Source: CBDCRK01 sp965220955
GTDB taxonomy: Bacteria > Desulfobacterota > Binatia > Bin18 > CBDCRK01
Assembly: GCA_965220955.1 (NCBI GenBank)
Contig: CBDCRK010000015.1
Span: 186,001 to 250,000, forward strand
DNA: 64,000 nt
Reading direction: 5' to 3'
In this document: in pieces, positions 1 to 8,777 of the stretch
Numbering within the stretch: the first letter of the stretch is position 1
Layout: each line of letters opens with the position of its first letter
Position numbers and translations under genes: made by a program
The notes under the pieces: model-generated
Databases searched by the model: none
Told to the model about the DNA's origin: nothing
The model's input: the letters and a program-made list of their open reading frames with translations, nothing else

Positions 1-1
1 C

Positions 2-445
2 GAACCGCCTAATTGGCTCAAGGAGCCCCTGCAATACCTGCCCGAAGGAGGATGGATTGTTGGGGCCGAGACCTCAATAGACGCTAAACGAGATAACTGG
101 CCCGAGCCCTACAGGAGGTTAAGAATATATTTAGAGGAAGCGGCGTCTGTATGGTGGTCTCCAGAGGATTGGGAAGAGCATTCCGGGGGTGAGTTTCTTA
201 CTCTCCCTCCTACTCCTATTTTAATTAGTGCTAGGACCTATCGGGCATTTGTTGGTGTGGCCCGTGAGCTTATGAACAAGAACCCTGGATTATACCGCCA
301 GCATTTCGTGTATGTTCCTTTTGATAAATACAGGAGATTCGCAGTTCTCACTGGGCGTTGCGGACTTAAACCAGAGCAACTTGTTGGATCTTTTAGTCTT
401 GAAGAGAAGGAACATTTACTTGACCCGAAACGCTCCGAGCTTTGA
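2..445 (+). CDS. C-terminal part of an unrecognised protein, cut by the window edge
   Basis: The frame is open from base 2 to the TGA at 443-445, giving 147 residues with no start required, so the gene begins before the window. An internal GTG at 257 could be mistaken for a start, but the codons before it are open and read like protein (many Trp, Pro and acidic residues). The C-terminal part is rich in charged residues and has no membrane segment. I recognise no domain. It converges on the DUF983 gene, with only four bases between the two stops. Confidence 0.6.
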   Translation, partial: EPPNWLKEPLQYLPEGGWIVGAETSIDAKRDNWPEPYRRLRIYLEEAASVWWSPEDWEEHSGGEFLTLPPTPILISARTYRAFVGVARELMNKNPGLYRQHFVYVPFDKYRRFAVLTGRCGLKPEQLVGSFSLEEKEHLLDPKRSEL

Positions 446-449
446 GTAC

Positions 450-839
450 TTACCGTTGGGGCGTCCTGCGGTTAGGGTGGGGTAGGTCGGCAGGATTGAA
501 AATGTAGTCGATGCTCAGCCATAAACTTCTAGAGTAGCGGAAAAAACCCAGCGGGAAGAAAATACTAAAAGTGCCCCAGAGTAAGAGTTGCTGTTTTAGC
601 GAAGCAGAAGTGAAATAATCTAGGGCCAGAAATCCTGTGTAAACAATAACCGCCGTAGCCGCATAGTTGATATAGATGGCTCCAACGAAATACCCTTGCT
701 CGCGTTCGAACTGAAAGTTGCAAGTGGGACAGTGTGTGTGCATCGAGAAAAGTCCCCGGAACAGTTTACCAATACCACAGCGGGGACATTTTAGATGCAC
801 TCCTCTACTGAGGAGGTCTCTGACTCTTTGCAGGCCCAT
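450..839 (-). CDS. DUF983 family membrane protein
   Basis: This is a 129-residue protein. The N-terminal half has a zinc-ribbon-like pair of CxxC motifs (CPRC and CPTC around residues 18-40) with the spacing typical of DUF983. Two hydrophobic segments follow, around residues 50-75 and 82-100, so it should sit in the inner membrane with the cysteine knuckle in the cytoplasm. The function of DUF983 proteins is not established. It lies downstream of the XdhC-type gene on the same strand, but the 147-base gap makes cotranscription uncertain. Confidence 0.85.
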   Translation of the reverse strand: MGLQRVRDLLSRGVHLKCPRCGIGKLFRGLFSMHTHCPTCNFQFEREQGYFVGAIYINYAATAVIVYTGFLALDYFTSASLKQQLLLWGTFSIFFPLGFFRYSRSLWLSIDYIFNPADLPHPNRRTPQR

Positions 840-986
840 TTCTGTGAAAGGATCTAGGCTTGGCTCTTATTCTGAGTCTGTCTCCACGCAGAAAAAGGGG
901 ATCAAGCGGCTGGTCCCGAGATTAGCAAGCTCCTTTGTCCGTGAAGGCTGCGCTTCAGCTTACTGAGGTGATCTAGGGTTGGGAGT

Positions 987-2144
987 TCAGCCAGTAAACT
1001 TGTAGGGTCCGCTGGGACGTGCCTTGGCTGCCAGAGAGATGGTCTCCAGCGGGCCACGACGGCGCGTACGGATGATTTCCGCGGCAATGGCCACGGCAAT
1101 CTCTGCCGGAGTCTCGGCCGCTAGATCAAGGCCCATGGGGGTGTGGATGCTCTGTAGATTCTCCGCACTGTACCCCTGCTCGGCTAGACGCTCCAGGGTG
1201 GCTTTTGCCCGCTTTTTGCTGCCAATCATGCCAATGTAGGCAGGTCGTTTCTTGAGCACGGTACGTACCGAAGCTTCATCCCAGTTATGTCCCCGAGTGA
1301 CCACTATAACAAACGTCTGATCGTTGATCTCCAGATCCTCAAGGATGTTGACAAAATTTCCCACCTGGATGTCACGGGCGTTAGGAAATCGCTCTCGGTT
1401 GGCAAACGCCCAGCGGTCGTCTACTACAATAGTACGGAAGCCGAGCATATGGCCGATTTCACATAGAGGTTGAGCAATGTGACCGGCACCGACAATCAGT
1501 AAGGTCTGAAGTCCGGGGAGCACGTCAACAAACACTTGGGGCCAGTTCTGCTTCCGCGCTGCTGCCTCTTCAACTGCTTCCCCTTCAGGAGAAAGGGAAA
1601 AGAGGTGAGGCCTGCCCTCGGAGACGGAGGCAGTAAAGGAGTGCAGGCTATCAGCCCCCAGCGGCAGTGGTGGTGTGAGAATCGCCTCATTCTTATCTAA
1701 AGAAAGGCAGCTTTTAGCCCCTGCCGGAAGTGCCTCCGCCGGCACAGGATCTACAAGGGTTAGAAGTGCGCTGGGAAGACGCAGGCGAGCGGCCTCAGCC
1801 AGGGAATGAGCAAGTTCACGGTGTTTATCCGGTGTCCAGAGGTCTAGAACCACATCCATCAGGCCACCGCAGACCTGAATCTCATCCTGGTCAAAGTCGC
1901 CTGTTAAATCGACCTCGACCACCCGAGGAGACTCACGACCCTGAAACAAGGGGTATGCCCTGCGCAGCACCTCTCCTTCACCGCATCCCCCACCAATAGT
2001 GCCAAACGGCTGGCCTTCGGGTGGCACAACCATTTTAGCTCCGACCTCACGGGGTGTGGACCCCCGGGTGCGAATGATAGTTGCCAGGATAAAAGGCTTT
2101 CCCTCTGCCAGCAGATGTTCGGCACGATCCCAAATATCTTCCAT
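987..2144 (-). CDS. XdhC/CoxI family protein (molybdenum hydroxylase maturation factor)
   Basis: This 385-residue protein has the two-domain XdhC/CoxI architecture. The N-terminal domain carries the conserved glycine/cysteine segment IGGGCGEGEV near residues 49-58 and a second conserved CGG near 90. The C-terminal domain is a Rossmann fold beginning at IVGAGHIAQPL near residue 217, and a later GMIGSKKRA motif is typical of the family. Family members bind molybdenum cofactor and help sulfurate or insert it into xanthine dehydrogenase or CO dehydrogenase-type enzymes. No molybdenum hydroxylase gene is in the window, so its client is unknown. The start is the ATG at 2144; the ribosome-binding site is weak. 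Confidence 0.9.
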   Translation of the reverse strand: MEDIWDRAEHLLAEGKPFILATIIRTRGSTPREVGAKMVVPPEGQPFGTIGGGCGEGEVLRRAYPLFQGRESPRVVEVDLTGDFDQDEIQVCGGLMDVVLDLWTPDKHRELAHSLAEAARLRLPSALLTLVDPVPAEALPAGAKSCLSLDKNEAILTPPLPLGADSLHSFTASVSEGRPHLFSLSPEGEAVEEAAARKQNWPQVFVDVLPGLQTLLIVGAGHIAQPLCEIGHMLGFRTIVVDDRWAFANRERFPNARDIQVGNFVNILEDLEINDQTFVIVVTRGHNWDEASVRTVLKKRPAYIGMIGSKKRAKATLERLAEQGYSAENLQSIHTPMGLDLAAETPAEIAVAIAAEIIRTRRRGPLETISLAAKARPSGPYKFTG

Positions 2145-2247
2145 ATTTGTTCACCAATAGTGGAGTATTAAACCAATCTTAATGGAGGTTCCGTACTAAA
2201 TCAACAGCACGTTGCCCTTTGTGGTGTCTTACTATATGGTAAAAAAA

Positions 2248-3336
2248 ATGTCCATTGACTTCCTTCTCCAAGAGCAGATCTCTCCTTCATGGAGCTTGGC
2301 CACAGATCAGTACTTCTTGCAGACAGCGTCCCAGAAGGGTATCCCGGTCCTTCGGGTGTACACAGTTTCTGGCGACGCTCTCTCTGTAGGCCGCTATCAT
2401 ATGGCTTCTGAGGCCCTGCAGCCTGCTTTTGAGGCCCTGCAGCAGGAAGAGATTACTTGTTTTCGCCGCTTTACCGGAGGAAGAGTGATGCCTTGTGGGG
2501 ATGGCTTCACCGGTTTTTCTCTTATTCTGCCCCATCGTTCGGCTTTACTCTCTGATGACCCATTGATGCTTGCCCCTTTTCAGGTGATGAACCGCTATGT
2601 GCGGGGGATACTCACAGGACTAAAGAACTTTGGGGTTAACGTCTTTTATCCTGGCCGCGACTTCCTTACGGTAAGACAAAAATCGGTTGGCTGGGTCTCC
2701 TTTACCACCGAGGCTGGCGGTGCCCTTCTCTTTGAGGGTATTCTCTCTGTTAACCGGGACTTTAGCATTCTTCCCTATTTTCTTGACAAGGTCGACCCTG
2801 GGGGTGTGCTGCCAAGTCAGTTTCTCACGCCTGACACAACCACTAGTCTGTCGCAGGAGGTCGGCAAAGAAATCGCCGTCTCTCCTGTGGCCGATCTTTT
2901 GCGACATGGGTATGCAACACAGTTTTCCCATAATGTTGAACAACGGGAGCTAACATCAACAGAAAAAGAGGTCGTTGGTGAGATTGTAGCCAAAGAGTTT
3001 GCAACCAGCTCACGGCTCTATGGCTGCACGCTTCGGCCTGATCTACCTTGCTACGGAATGTCTTCTACTCAGCTCGGCACTTTTACCGTTTGCTTTTCTC
3101 TCACGCCCGAGCTTTTATTGCGTGAGGTAAAGTTTTCAGGAGATTTTATTACTAATGCTGAGGCTCTGGCGGCTCTGGAGCAAGAACTTGAACGCTGTCC
3201 GGCAGAGAGGCAGGCGATCTGGCAAGCGGTTGACCGGGTGTTTACCCGACCACAGAATTTTCTCCTTGGCATTGGTCCTCTAGAAACAATCCCGGAAACC
3301 ATTATTAAGGGACTGCCGCAGACAGACCCAAGGTGA
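2248..3336 (+). CDS. Lipoate-protein ligase A-like protein (BPL/LPL catalytic fold)
   Basis: The protein has the lipoyl-ligase signature RRFTGG followed by a glycine-rich loop and FSL, which matches the LplA RRxxGG nucleotide-binding motif. A later QKSVGWVS segment aligns with the conserved catalytic lysine/glycine region of the fold. It could attach lipoate or another acyl group to a carrier protein, but the acceptor is not in the window. It is longer than short LplA proteins, with an extra C-terminal domain. The start is uncertain: ATG at 2236 and 2248 and a TTG at 2212 are in frame, and none has a good ribosome-binding site. I chose 2248 because family homology begins just after it. The next gene begins eight bases after the stop. 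Confidence 0.75.
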   Translation: MSIDFLLQEQISPSWSLATDQYFLQTASQKGIPVLRVYTVSGDALSVGRYHMASEALQPAFEALQQEEITCFRRFTGGRVMPCGDGFTGFSLILPHRSALLSDDPLMLAPFQVMNRYVRGILTGLKNFGVNVFYPGRDFLTVRQKSVGWVSFTTEAGGALLFEGILSVNRDFSILPYFLDKVDPGGVLPSQFLTPDTTTSLSQEVGKEIAVSPVADLLRHGYATQFSHNVEQRELTSTEKEVVGEIVAKEFATSSRLYGCTLRPDLPCYGMSSTQLGTFTVCFSLTPELLLREVKFSGDFITNAEALAALEQELERCPAERQAIWQAVDRVFTRPQNFLLGIGPLETIPETIIKGLPQTDPR

Positions 3337-3344
3337 GGTAGTAG

Positions 3345-4139
3345 ATGGAACGTGACCTGGCATCAGATCATGTTACCGCTTGTCTAGAAGCCCTTACGGC
3401 TCTGGACGGCTGGCCTGAGAGAACTCCTCTGTCTGAGGAGCTTTGTCAGGGGCTTCTGCAATGCCTAGGTCACGCTAAAAAGACGATTCAGCGTCAGGCC
3501 GCCGAATATCTGGTTCGTTTTGCTCGTATACAACCCGAGATTATCTCCTTGCTCAGAGAAAAACTTTCCGACCCTGACCTACGGCTGCGCTGGACCGCAG
3601 CCTTTACTCTAGCCCAGATGGATTTGTCCACTTCCTTGTCCTTATCCGTACTCTTGGAGAACTTAGGGCACGAGGAAAGTGACCTGCGTTGGGCTGCCGC
3701 TACAGCAGTGATAACGCTAGGCCAAAAGCATTCACAGATAAAGCCCGATCTGGTTCAGCTTGCCCGTCAGGGTAACCCCACCCAGCGGCGCATGAGCCTC
3801 TATTGCTTGCGTGACCTGGGCTGGGAAGATCCGGCTGTTATCGAAGTGTTCCTGGCCGCGACCTGGGATGAAGCCGCGGGGGTACGGCTTGCCGCGCTGT
3901 CAGGCATGGGAAAGTTGAAGCAACAAAACGCAGATCTCAGCCAGAGCGCCATCCGGCATGCCATTCGGCTCTTACAACAGGACCCTGAAATTGGCGTGCG
4001 TCGGGCAGCAGCGGTGGCTCTGGGGCAAAGGGGGGAGTTTTCCTCGGAGACGCGGGCGGCCCTGGAAGAAGCAGCACAGGGAGCGGATACGAGCCTTCGC
4101 AAAGCGGCAGAGGCCGCGCTCAAACGCCTTAGGTTTTAG
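3345..4139 (+). CDS. HEAT-repeat protein
   Basis: This is a 264-residue all-helical protein built from about six HEAT repeats. The signature DPDLRLRWTAAFTLAQM-type units recur roughly every 31-38 residues, with conserved D, R and A positions. Such proteins are usually scaffolds, and PBS-lyase-type HEAT repeats often serve protein assembly. The ATG at 3345 is preceded by AGGTGAGG, which also spans the stop codon of the lipoate-ligase-like gene, so the two are almost certainly cotranscribed and translationally coupled. A role helping the upstream ligase is plausible but is inference. Confidence 0.85.
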   Translation: MERDLASDHVTACLEALTALDGWPERTPLSEELCQGLLQCLGHAKKTIQRQAAEYLVRFARIQPEIISLLREKLSDPDLRLRWTAAFTLAQMDLSTSLSLSVLLENLGHEESDLRWAAATAVITLGQKHSQIKPDLVQLARQGNPTQRRMSLYCLRDLGWEDPAVIEVFLAATWDEAAGVRLAALSGMGKLKQQNADLSQSAIRHAIRLLQQDPEIGVRRAAAVALGQRGEFSSETRAALEEAAQGADTSLRKAAEAALKRLRF

Positions 4140-4162
4140 GTCTAACCGTCTTTCAATCTTTG

Positions 4163-4612
4163 TTATTGTTCACCTCTCGTGTCCCTCACCTTTCCCCAGC
4201 TGTGGATCCTTGTTGGTATAATCCGCACCATAGGATTCGTGGCAAAAACCAGGTTCATTTCTCGGTACTGTGAGTAGCGCTCGCGTAAAAGGGAGAGGGC
4301 TCTAGCATATTCGTCTTCATTCTCGACTATGGCCGCGGTTCCGGTCACCAGCATATAGGCCAACTCCAACCAGTCATCGGAGTAATCGTCAATGACCAGA
4401 GCCACCTGGGGATTTTCCAAAAGATTGCGGATGCGCTTGAGCGGCCGACCAGTTTGGCGTTTGGGCTTTTCATCTATCACAAAGTAGAAGTGATCGCCGT
4501 CAAAGGCATAGCAAAAAGGAATCACATGCGGCCGACCGGCTGCATCGGCTGTGGCAAGGCGAGCCACACGGTGGGAGAGAATAAACTGTTGCTCCATTTC
4601 TGAAACATCCAT
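4163..4612 (-). CDS. PPOX-class flavin/F420-dependent protein (Rv0121-like)
   Basis: The protein has the split-barrel flavin-binding fold of pyridoxamine-phosphate-oxidase-like proteins: a strand with RVARLATAD, then GRPHVIPFCYAF, and later PQVALVID near the middle. The C-terminus carries the RIIPTRIHSWG pattern that I associate with the Rv0121-like PPOX subgroup. The true start is most likely ATG 4612, with GAGG eight bases upstream. A longer frame to 4684 adds a hydrophobic stretch and overlaps the RNase Z gene, so I reject it. The substrate is unknown, and whether FMN or F420 is used cannot be told from sequence. Confidence 0.85.
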   Translation of the reverse strand: MDVSEMEQQFILSHRVARLATADAAGRPHVIPFCYAFDGDHFYFVIDEKPKRQTGRPLKRIRNLLENPQVALVIDDYSDDWLELAYMLVTGTAAIVENEDEYARALSLLRERYSQYREMNLVFATNPMVRIIPTRIHSWGKVRDTRGEQ

Positions 4613-4664
4613 AGCCCAGACCTCTATTGCAAACCCTAAGAGGAGTAGGTTGAGTAGTACATAC

Positions 4665-5732
4665 CTACTCTGTTTGGCTAGCATCTGATTGCTGACCGCT
4701 GAGCACCTGCTCTTCGCCTTTTAGCCCAGGGGCTTCCCTCTGAAACTCCGCCTGTGCTTCTTGATATACTTTATCCCCCATTCCAGAGTAACGGGGAGAG
4801 AAATGGAACACGACTAGACGGCGGGCTGCAGCAACGCGGGCCAGATGCCCGGCCTGGCGGGCAGTTAAGTGATAACGCATTGTTGCCTGATCTCGGTCTT
4901 GATCAAGGAAAGGGGCCTCACAGAAAAACAGGTCTGCACCCTGAGCGAGGTGTACAATCTTTGCCTCGTTGTCTTTGCTAAAGAGGGTGTCAACCACATA
5001 CACAACCTTTTGCCCTCGGCTTTCCTGAACCAGGCGGTAGCGCAGGTCTCCTAGCAAGAAGCTGTGGACCTTCTCCTGACCGTTCTCTCGCCACTTGGCA
5101 ATAATTGGAAATGTGTCTGGCCGATCCTGACGGATGGCTTGTTTTAACTCATTAAGCCAGCGCCCCGGCGGAACCCCCAGGCGCACAAGGAGATCCTTGT
5201 CCACATTAAGGTGGGTTTTTTCTTCTATAGCGAAGGCCAGACAGGGGATGCGATGATCGAGGTGCACTGCTCGCACAGCAAGTATATCTTCGTCTATCAG
5301 GGTACCAGTGAAAGGGAGGTCCTCAGCAAAATCTTCCCGGATAAAGCCGCTAGTGGCAGAAAAACGGGCGCGGTGGATCCGTTCTGGATATACCTCCGAG
5401 ACCTCAAGCAAAAAGGGATATCCATCAACCAGGTTCCATGTGTACCCCTTAAGTTTTCCCTCCACACAGGCCAGAGTACCGGCTGGGCCAAAAAGTCGGA
5501 GGGTTTTATCGCGGGCGAGGAAAAGGCGTAGGAGATGGTCAAAACCGATGAAGTGGTCCATGTGGCAATGGGAGATGAAAACATAGGTTATCTTGAGAAT
5601 TTCGCCTGGAGGTAGAGAATTGTTATGTCCCAGGTCGAAGAGCATACTTCTGCCCTCCCAGCGCAGGTTGATGTATAGGCCGGGATCACCAAAGGGGCCG
5701 TTAACAAGCCTGGCAGTAAAAGCGGGCTTCAT
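4665..5732 (-). CDS. Ribonuclease Z-like metallo-beta-lactamase-fold protein
   Basis: This is a 355-residue protein of the tRNase Z/ElaC group. The zinc motif is HCHMDH near residue 55. Further ligands are the HLDHRIP histidines around 158 and the late FHFSPRYSG histidine around 310, which corresponds to the tRNase Z HST/HEAT region. The family trims 3' trailers from tRNA precursors or acts as a phosphodiesterase. At 355 residues it is slightly longer than short RNase Z proteins. The downstream PPOX gene follows on the same strand with a 52-base gap, so they may share a transcript. Confidence 0.85.
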   Translation of the reverse strand: MKPAFTARLVNGPFGDPGLYINLRWEGRSMLFDLGHNNSLPPGEILKITYVFISHCHMDHFIGFDHLLRLFLARDKTLRLFGPAGTLACVEGKLKGYTWNLVDGYPFLLEVSEVYPERIHRARFSATSGFIREDFAEDLPFTGTLIDEDILAVRAVHLDHRIPCLAFAIEEKTHLNVDKDLLVRLGVPPGRWLNELKQAIRQDRPDTFPIIAKWRENGQEKVHSFLLGDLRYRLVQESRGQKVVYVVDTLFSKDNEAKIVHLAQGADLFFCEAPFLDQDRDQATMRYHLTARQAGHLARVAAARRLVVFHFSPRYSGMGDKVYQEAQAEFQREAPGLKGEEQVLSGQQSDASQTE

Positions 5733-5825
5733 TGTCCCAATACACCTGATCCGGTAGAGGAGGTGCCCAAATAGTAAAAATCTCTACTCCAAGGCAGTAC
5801 GTGCGAACAGGGAAAATCTAGGCTT

Positions 5826-6107
5826 TCATTTATTCAAGACAAGGAAGCGTTTCTTAAGTTTCTCCACCTGGTCCTGGATAGAGGATAGATGGCGACAGTC
5901 GTGCAGAACCTGAAAAATATCATACTCAGTTGCTTCCCTTTTGTTCTCAGCAACTTCTCGCACTGCATCGATGATTTCATGAATCACCCGGGGGATCTCC
6001 CGCTGGGGGATTACCAGGTCTCCCCGGCCCAAGGTTCCTCCCCAATGCGCCGCATAAGGGCGGAGCACATTGAGAATTTTTTCCGTAACGCTCTTTTCTT
6101 CTGCCAT
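5826..6107 (-). CDS. Small conserved-looking hypothetical protein
   Basis: A 93-residue, mainly helical, highly charged protein with no membrane segment and no cysteine cluster apart from one DCRH. The start ATG at 6107 has an excellent ribosome-binding site (AGGAGGT, six bases upstream), which supports it as a real gene. I do not recognise the family. A C-terminal stretch from about residue 60 looks amphipathic and could form a coiled coil. It lies alone between RNase Z and the divergent ferredoxin-fusion gene. Confidence 0.65.
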   Translation of the reverse strand: MAEEKSVTEKILNVLRPYAAHWGGTLGRGDLVIPQREIPRVIHEIIDAVREVAENKREATEYDIFQVLHDCRHLSSIQDQVEKLKKRFLVLNK

Positions 6108-6332
6108 CTTAGACCTCCTGGGATGGCTGACGAGTGCGGCTGGGTGAGCGCGCTAAAATTGATGCTATGTATTATCCTTGCTCTCTCTCCTCTTTGCAAG
6201 AGTGTGGCCTCTGATACCGTTGATACCTTGTCCCAGTAGAGTAAAGTTGTTAAAAAGTAAGCGGAAAAGGTTTGTCAAAAGGCCTGCTTATACAAACACC
6301 GGAAGAGCCATCAATGAGGAGGTAACGCCTAT

Positions 6333-7253
6333 ATGGCGACAGTGATCACAAGCGAGTGTATCAACTGTGGGGCGTGTGAGCCTGAGTGCCCAAACACCGC
6401 TATCTATCAGGGAGGGGTGCAATGGGAGTTGGGCGGGCAGAGCCATGCTCCACTAAGCGAGGATATCTTCTACATAGTGCCGGAGAAGTGCACGGAGTGT
6501 GTAGGGTTTTACGATCAAGAGGCGTGTGCGGCGGTATGTCCGGTAGACTGTTGTATACCGGATCCAGAGCGAGAAGAGAGTGAAGAGGTATTGCTAGGGA
6601 GGGCGAAGGAGTTACATCCAGAGGAAGAGTTTGGGGAAGGATATCCCTCGCGGTTTCGAGCCGGGGGAGGAGAAGCAGGGGTAGTAGGAGGAGTAAGAGA
6701 GGGGGGGAATGGAGCGAGAGAGGGGGCGGTTGGTGAGGCTGTTGCAGTCTCAGCCCCAGCCCCAGCCCCAGTTGCTGCAGTTGTGGCCCCAGTGACAACG
6801 GTTAACCCTACTCCTGCTCCCCGGCCTGCCCCGGCCTCGCCTCAGCCAGCCCCAGCTGCAGCTCAGGAAACTCTCTCGATAAGTATCCCCGACATGGAGG
6901 AGTGGGAAGTTCCTATTTCCTGCTTCCACTGCGATGGGGAATATACCGTGCCATTTAAACATTTTAGAACGGGGGTAGTGTTCTATTGCCCGCACTGCAC
7001 TGGCTCCTTTGTGATTACTTCGACCATACACAAAAATGTGGTCGACGCCCTAAATGAGTTTCATCGCCATTGGACGGAAGCTTTTGTCGATTTCGAAGAA
7101 AAGCGCCGGCGTGAACTTGAGGCCTTTGAGAAGAAACAGCGGCAGGAGCTGGAAGTTTTTAATGAGCGCTTGAACACAGTAAACGCTAAGGTTAATCCAC
7201 CGGGTAAGCTAAAAAGACGGCTCTCTCTCCTTGGCTTCCAGCGGGTGGGTTGA
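6333..7253 (+). CDS. Ferredoxin (2x[4Fe-4S], YfhL-like) fused to a zinc ribbon and coiled coil
   Basis: This is a 306-residue composite protein. Residues 1-75 form a two-cluster ferredoxin of the YfhL type: C9, C12, C15 and C19, then C53, C56, C65 and C69, with CP motifs at the ends. Residues about 85-185 are a low-complexity Gly-, then Ala/Pro-rich linker. A CxxC...CxxC zinc ribbon follows (C197, C200, C219, C222). The C-terminus is a charged helix of about 50 residues, probably a coiled coil. GGAGG upstream of the ATG at 6333 supports the start. The reading frame is open throughout, so this looks like a real fusion. The function is unknown; an electron-transfer subunit tethered to a partner is one guess. 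The G-rich first half differs in codon use from the second. Confidence 0.8.
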   Translation: MATVITSECINCGACEPECPNTAIYQGGVQWELGGQSHAPLSEDIFYIVPEKCTECVGFYDQEACAAVCPVDCCIPDPEREESEEVLLGRAKELHPEEEFGEGYPSRFRAGGGEAGVVGGVREGGNGAREGAVGEAVAVSAPAPAPVAAVVAPVTTVNPTPAPRPAPASPQPAPAAAQETLSISIPDMEEWEVPISCFHCDGEYTVPFKHFRTGVVFYCPHCTGSFVITSTIHKNVVDALNEFHRHWTEAFVDFEEKRRRELEAFEKKQRQELEVFNERLNTVNAKVNPPGKLKRRLSLLGFQRVG

Positions 7254-7280
7254 TTCCTTACTGTCGCCCTTGGCCTGACA

Positions 7281-7532
7281 ATGAAGTTTGATCTAGAGGT
7301 TCCCTCTTTGGGCGGAATGGCCCGGGTGGAGATCAGAACTGCACAGGAGGGAGATGTGTGGGCAGCTTATTTGGGGCTTGTCGTTTCTGCCCAAAACAAA
7401 GACGTTTGTCTGTTGCTGGGACATGAAGGAGTCCCCCATCGGTTTTCGGGGAACTCAGAGAAAGAGGCCGAACAAATGGCCAGAGAGTTTATCCAGGGCA
7501 CCTACCACGTCTCCCGCATGATCTGGTCATAA
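7281..7532 (+). CDS. Small hypothetical protein
   Basis: An 83-residue protein starting at ATG 7281, 28 bases after the ferredoxin-fusion gene on the same strand, so it is probably cotranscribed with it. It is beta-rich in its first 45 residues, with a late helix, and has one cysteine. I recognise no family. Its stop codon overlaps the end of the convergent PEP-mutase-like gene by a few bases. The ribosome-binding site is weak, which lowers confidence a little. Confidence 0.55.
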   Translation: MKFDLEVPSLGGMARVEIRTAQEGDVWAAYLGLVVSAQNKDVCLLLGHEGVPHRFSGNSEKEAEQMAREFIQGTYHVSRMIWS

Positions 7533-8369
7533 AGTATATTTGTTCTCCATCTCGGTAATCTGCGGCACGCCGAGAAGGCGGGTGAGTTCGCCAAAGAGGC
7601 CGAAGTCTGCCCCACCATCAATCTTACCAGTGGTCTTGAGTTCTACCATGGCGTCTCGCATGCGTTGATAGGCGGCCATTAGCGTTGCGCTGTAGATCGT
7701 AAGCTTAAAGCCATATTTTGCCGTCTCCTGCACAGAGAGAAGCTGGCCGTTATAGAGGAGGGGTAGGTCGCCAAGGGTCTGGGCGTAGGTCTTCATGTCC
7801 TCAACGGTCTTGATGCCGTCAACAAAGATCAAATCCGCGCCAGCCTGGTGATAAGCCCGTGCTCGTCGAATCGTGTCCTCCCAGCCGTTAACCGCCAATG
7901 CATCGGTGCGGGCAATAATGACAAAGTTTTTGTCCTTTCTCGCGTCACCTGCTGCCTGCACCTTGGGCACCATGTCTTCTAAGGGAATAACCTGCTTGCC
8001 GGCAAGAAACCCACATTTCTTGGGCCATACTTGGTCTTCGATATGGAGGGCCGCCGCACCTGCATCTTCGTATTCCTGCACCGTGCGCCAGACATTGATG
8101 GGATTGCCATAGCCGGTGTCGGCATCACAAATCAAGGGGATGTTCACTGCCTTAGCAATGTATCGGACATTGGCTACCATTTCCGCCATGGTGAGTAGGC
8201 CCACATCTGGGTAACCTCTAGCGGCAGCGGTGCCAAAGCCGGTCATGTAAATCGCCTGAAACCCTGCGGCCTGGGCAATTTTTGCCTGAAAGGCGTCAAA
8301 TATGAAAGGAGCTACTACCATCTCAGGACCCCTGAGCATCTCACGCAATTGCCTCGCCGTGTCTGTCAT
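7527..8369 (-). CDS. Isocitrate lyase/PEP mutase family protein
   Basis: A 280-residue TIM-barrel enzyme. It has the conserved metal-binding DADTGYG near residue 83, an HIEDQ segment, and a KKCG loop near 115 that corresponds to the KKCGH catalytic loop of methylisocitrate lyase-like enzymes. The family includes methylisocitrate lyase, oxaloacetate decarboxylase and PEP mutase, so the exact substrate is not fixed by sequence. It is the last gene of the minus-strand unit after the nitrile hydratase genes, 53 bases after the activator gene. A link to nitrile or amide carbon metabolism is therefore possible but inferred. Confidence 0.85.
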   Translation of the reverse strand: MTDTARQLREMLRGPEMVVAPFIFDAFQAKIAQAAGFQAIYMTGFGTAAARGYPDVGLLTMAEMVANVRYIAKAVNIPLICDADTGYGNPINVWRTVQEYEDAGAAALHIEDQVWPKKCGFLAGKQVIPLEDMVPKVQAAGDARKDKNFVIIARTDALAVNGWEDTIRRARAYHQAGADLIFVDGIKTVEDMKTYAQTLGDLPLLYNGQLLSVQETAKYGFKLTIYSATLMAAYQRMRDAMVELKTTGKIDGGADFGLFGELTRLLGVPQITEMENKYTL

Positions 8370-8422
8370 AATATGGCTCCTCCTTGTTTTAAAGCCGATA
8401 GAGATTTAGCGCCGACAGCGCT

Positions 8423-8752
8423 TCAGCGCCGATGGCTAGAATCCAGCTCGGCCGCTTTGGCATCAAATTGTTCTTTGGTGAGGATGCGTTTCTCGATCAA
8501 GAGCTTCTCGAACGAGGTAAGCCAGCATTCATAATAGCTTGATACCTCACCATGATGTTCTGCCGTAGCAATCTCGGCAATCAAACGGTCACGAAAATCG
8601 TCCCATGGGTAGAGGCCCTGTTCGCATAATGCGACTGCCATGGCAAATGCACGTTGTTCCCAGGAGTCGTGAAAGATAAGCTCTCCGCTTTTCCGCGGCA
8701 GAGCGGTTTCGCCTTCCATGTTCGCAATAAGACGATTAGCCTTACCAGTCAT
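8423..8752 (-). CDS. Nitrile hydratase activator/accessory protein
   Basis: A 109-residue protein homologous to the N-terminal part of the nitrile hydratase beta subunit. Shared features are the FxDxWEQRAFAMA helix, the YYECWLTSFEKLL segment and the LLIEK...T helix. Such small proteins (P14K/NhlE-like) deliver cobalt or exchange subunits during maturation of cobalt-type nitrile hydratase. It lies directly downstream of the alpha subunit gene with a 25-base gap, the usual order for the cobalt class. Confidence 0.9.
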   Translation of the reverse strand: MTGKANRLIANMEGETALPRKSGELIFHDSWEQRAFAMAVALCEQGLYPWDDFRDRLIAEIATAEHHGEVSSYYECWLTSFEKLLIEKRILTKEQFDAKAAELDSSHRR

Positions 8753-8777
8753 AGTTCGTTCTCTCTATCAGCACACA

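Noticed and set aside
6400..6798. Minus-strand frame opposite the ferredoxin fusion
   Set aside because: It is a Leu/Pro-rich mirror of the G-rich sense strand and has no start signal, so it is a shadow frame.
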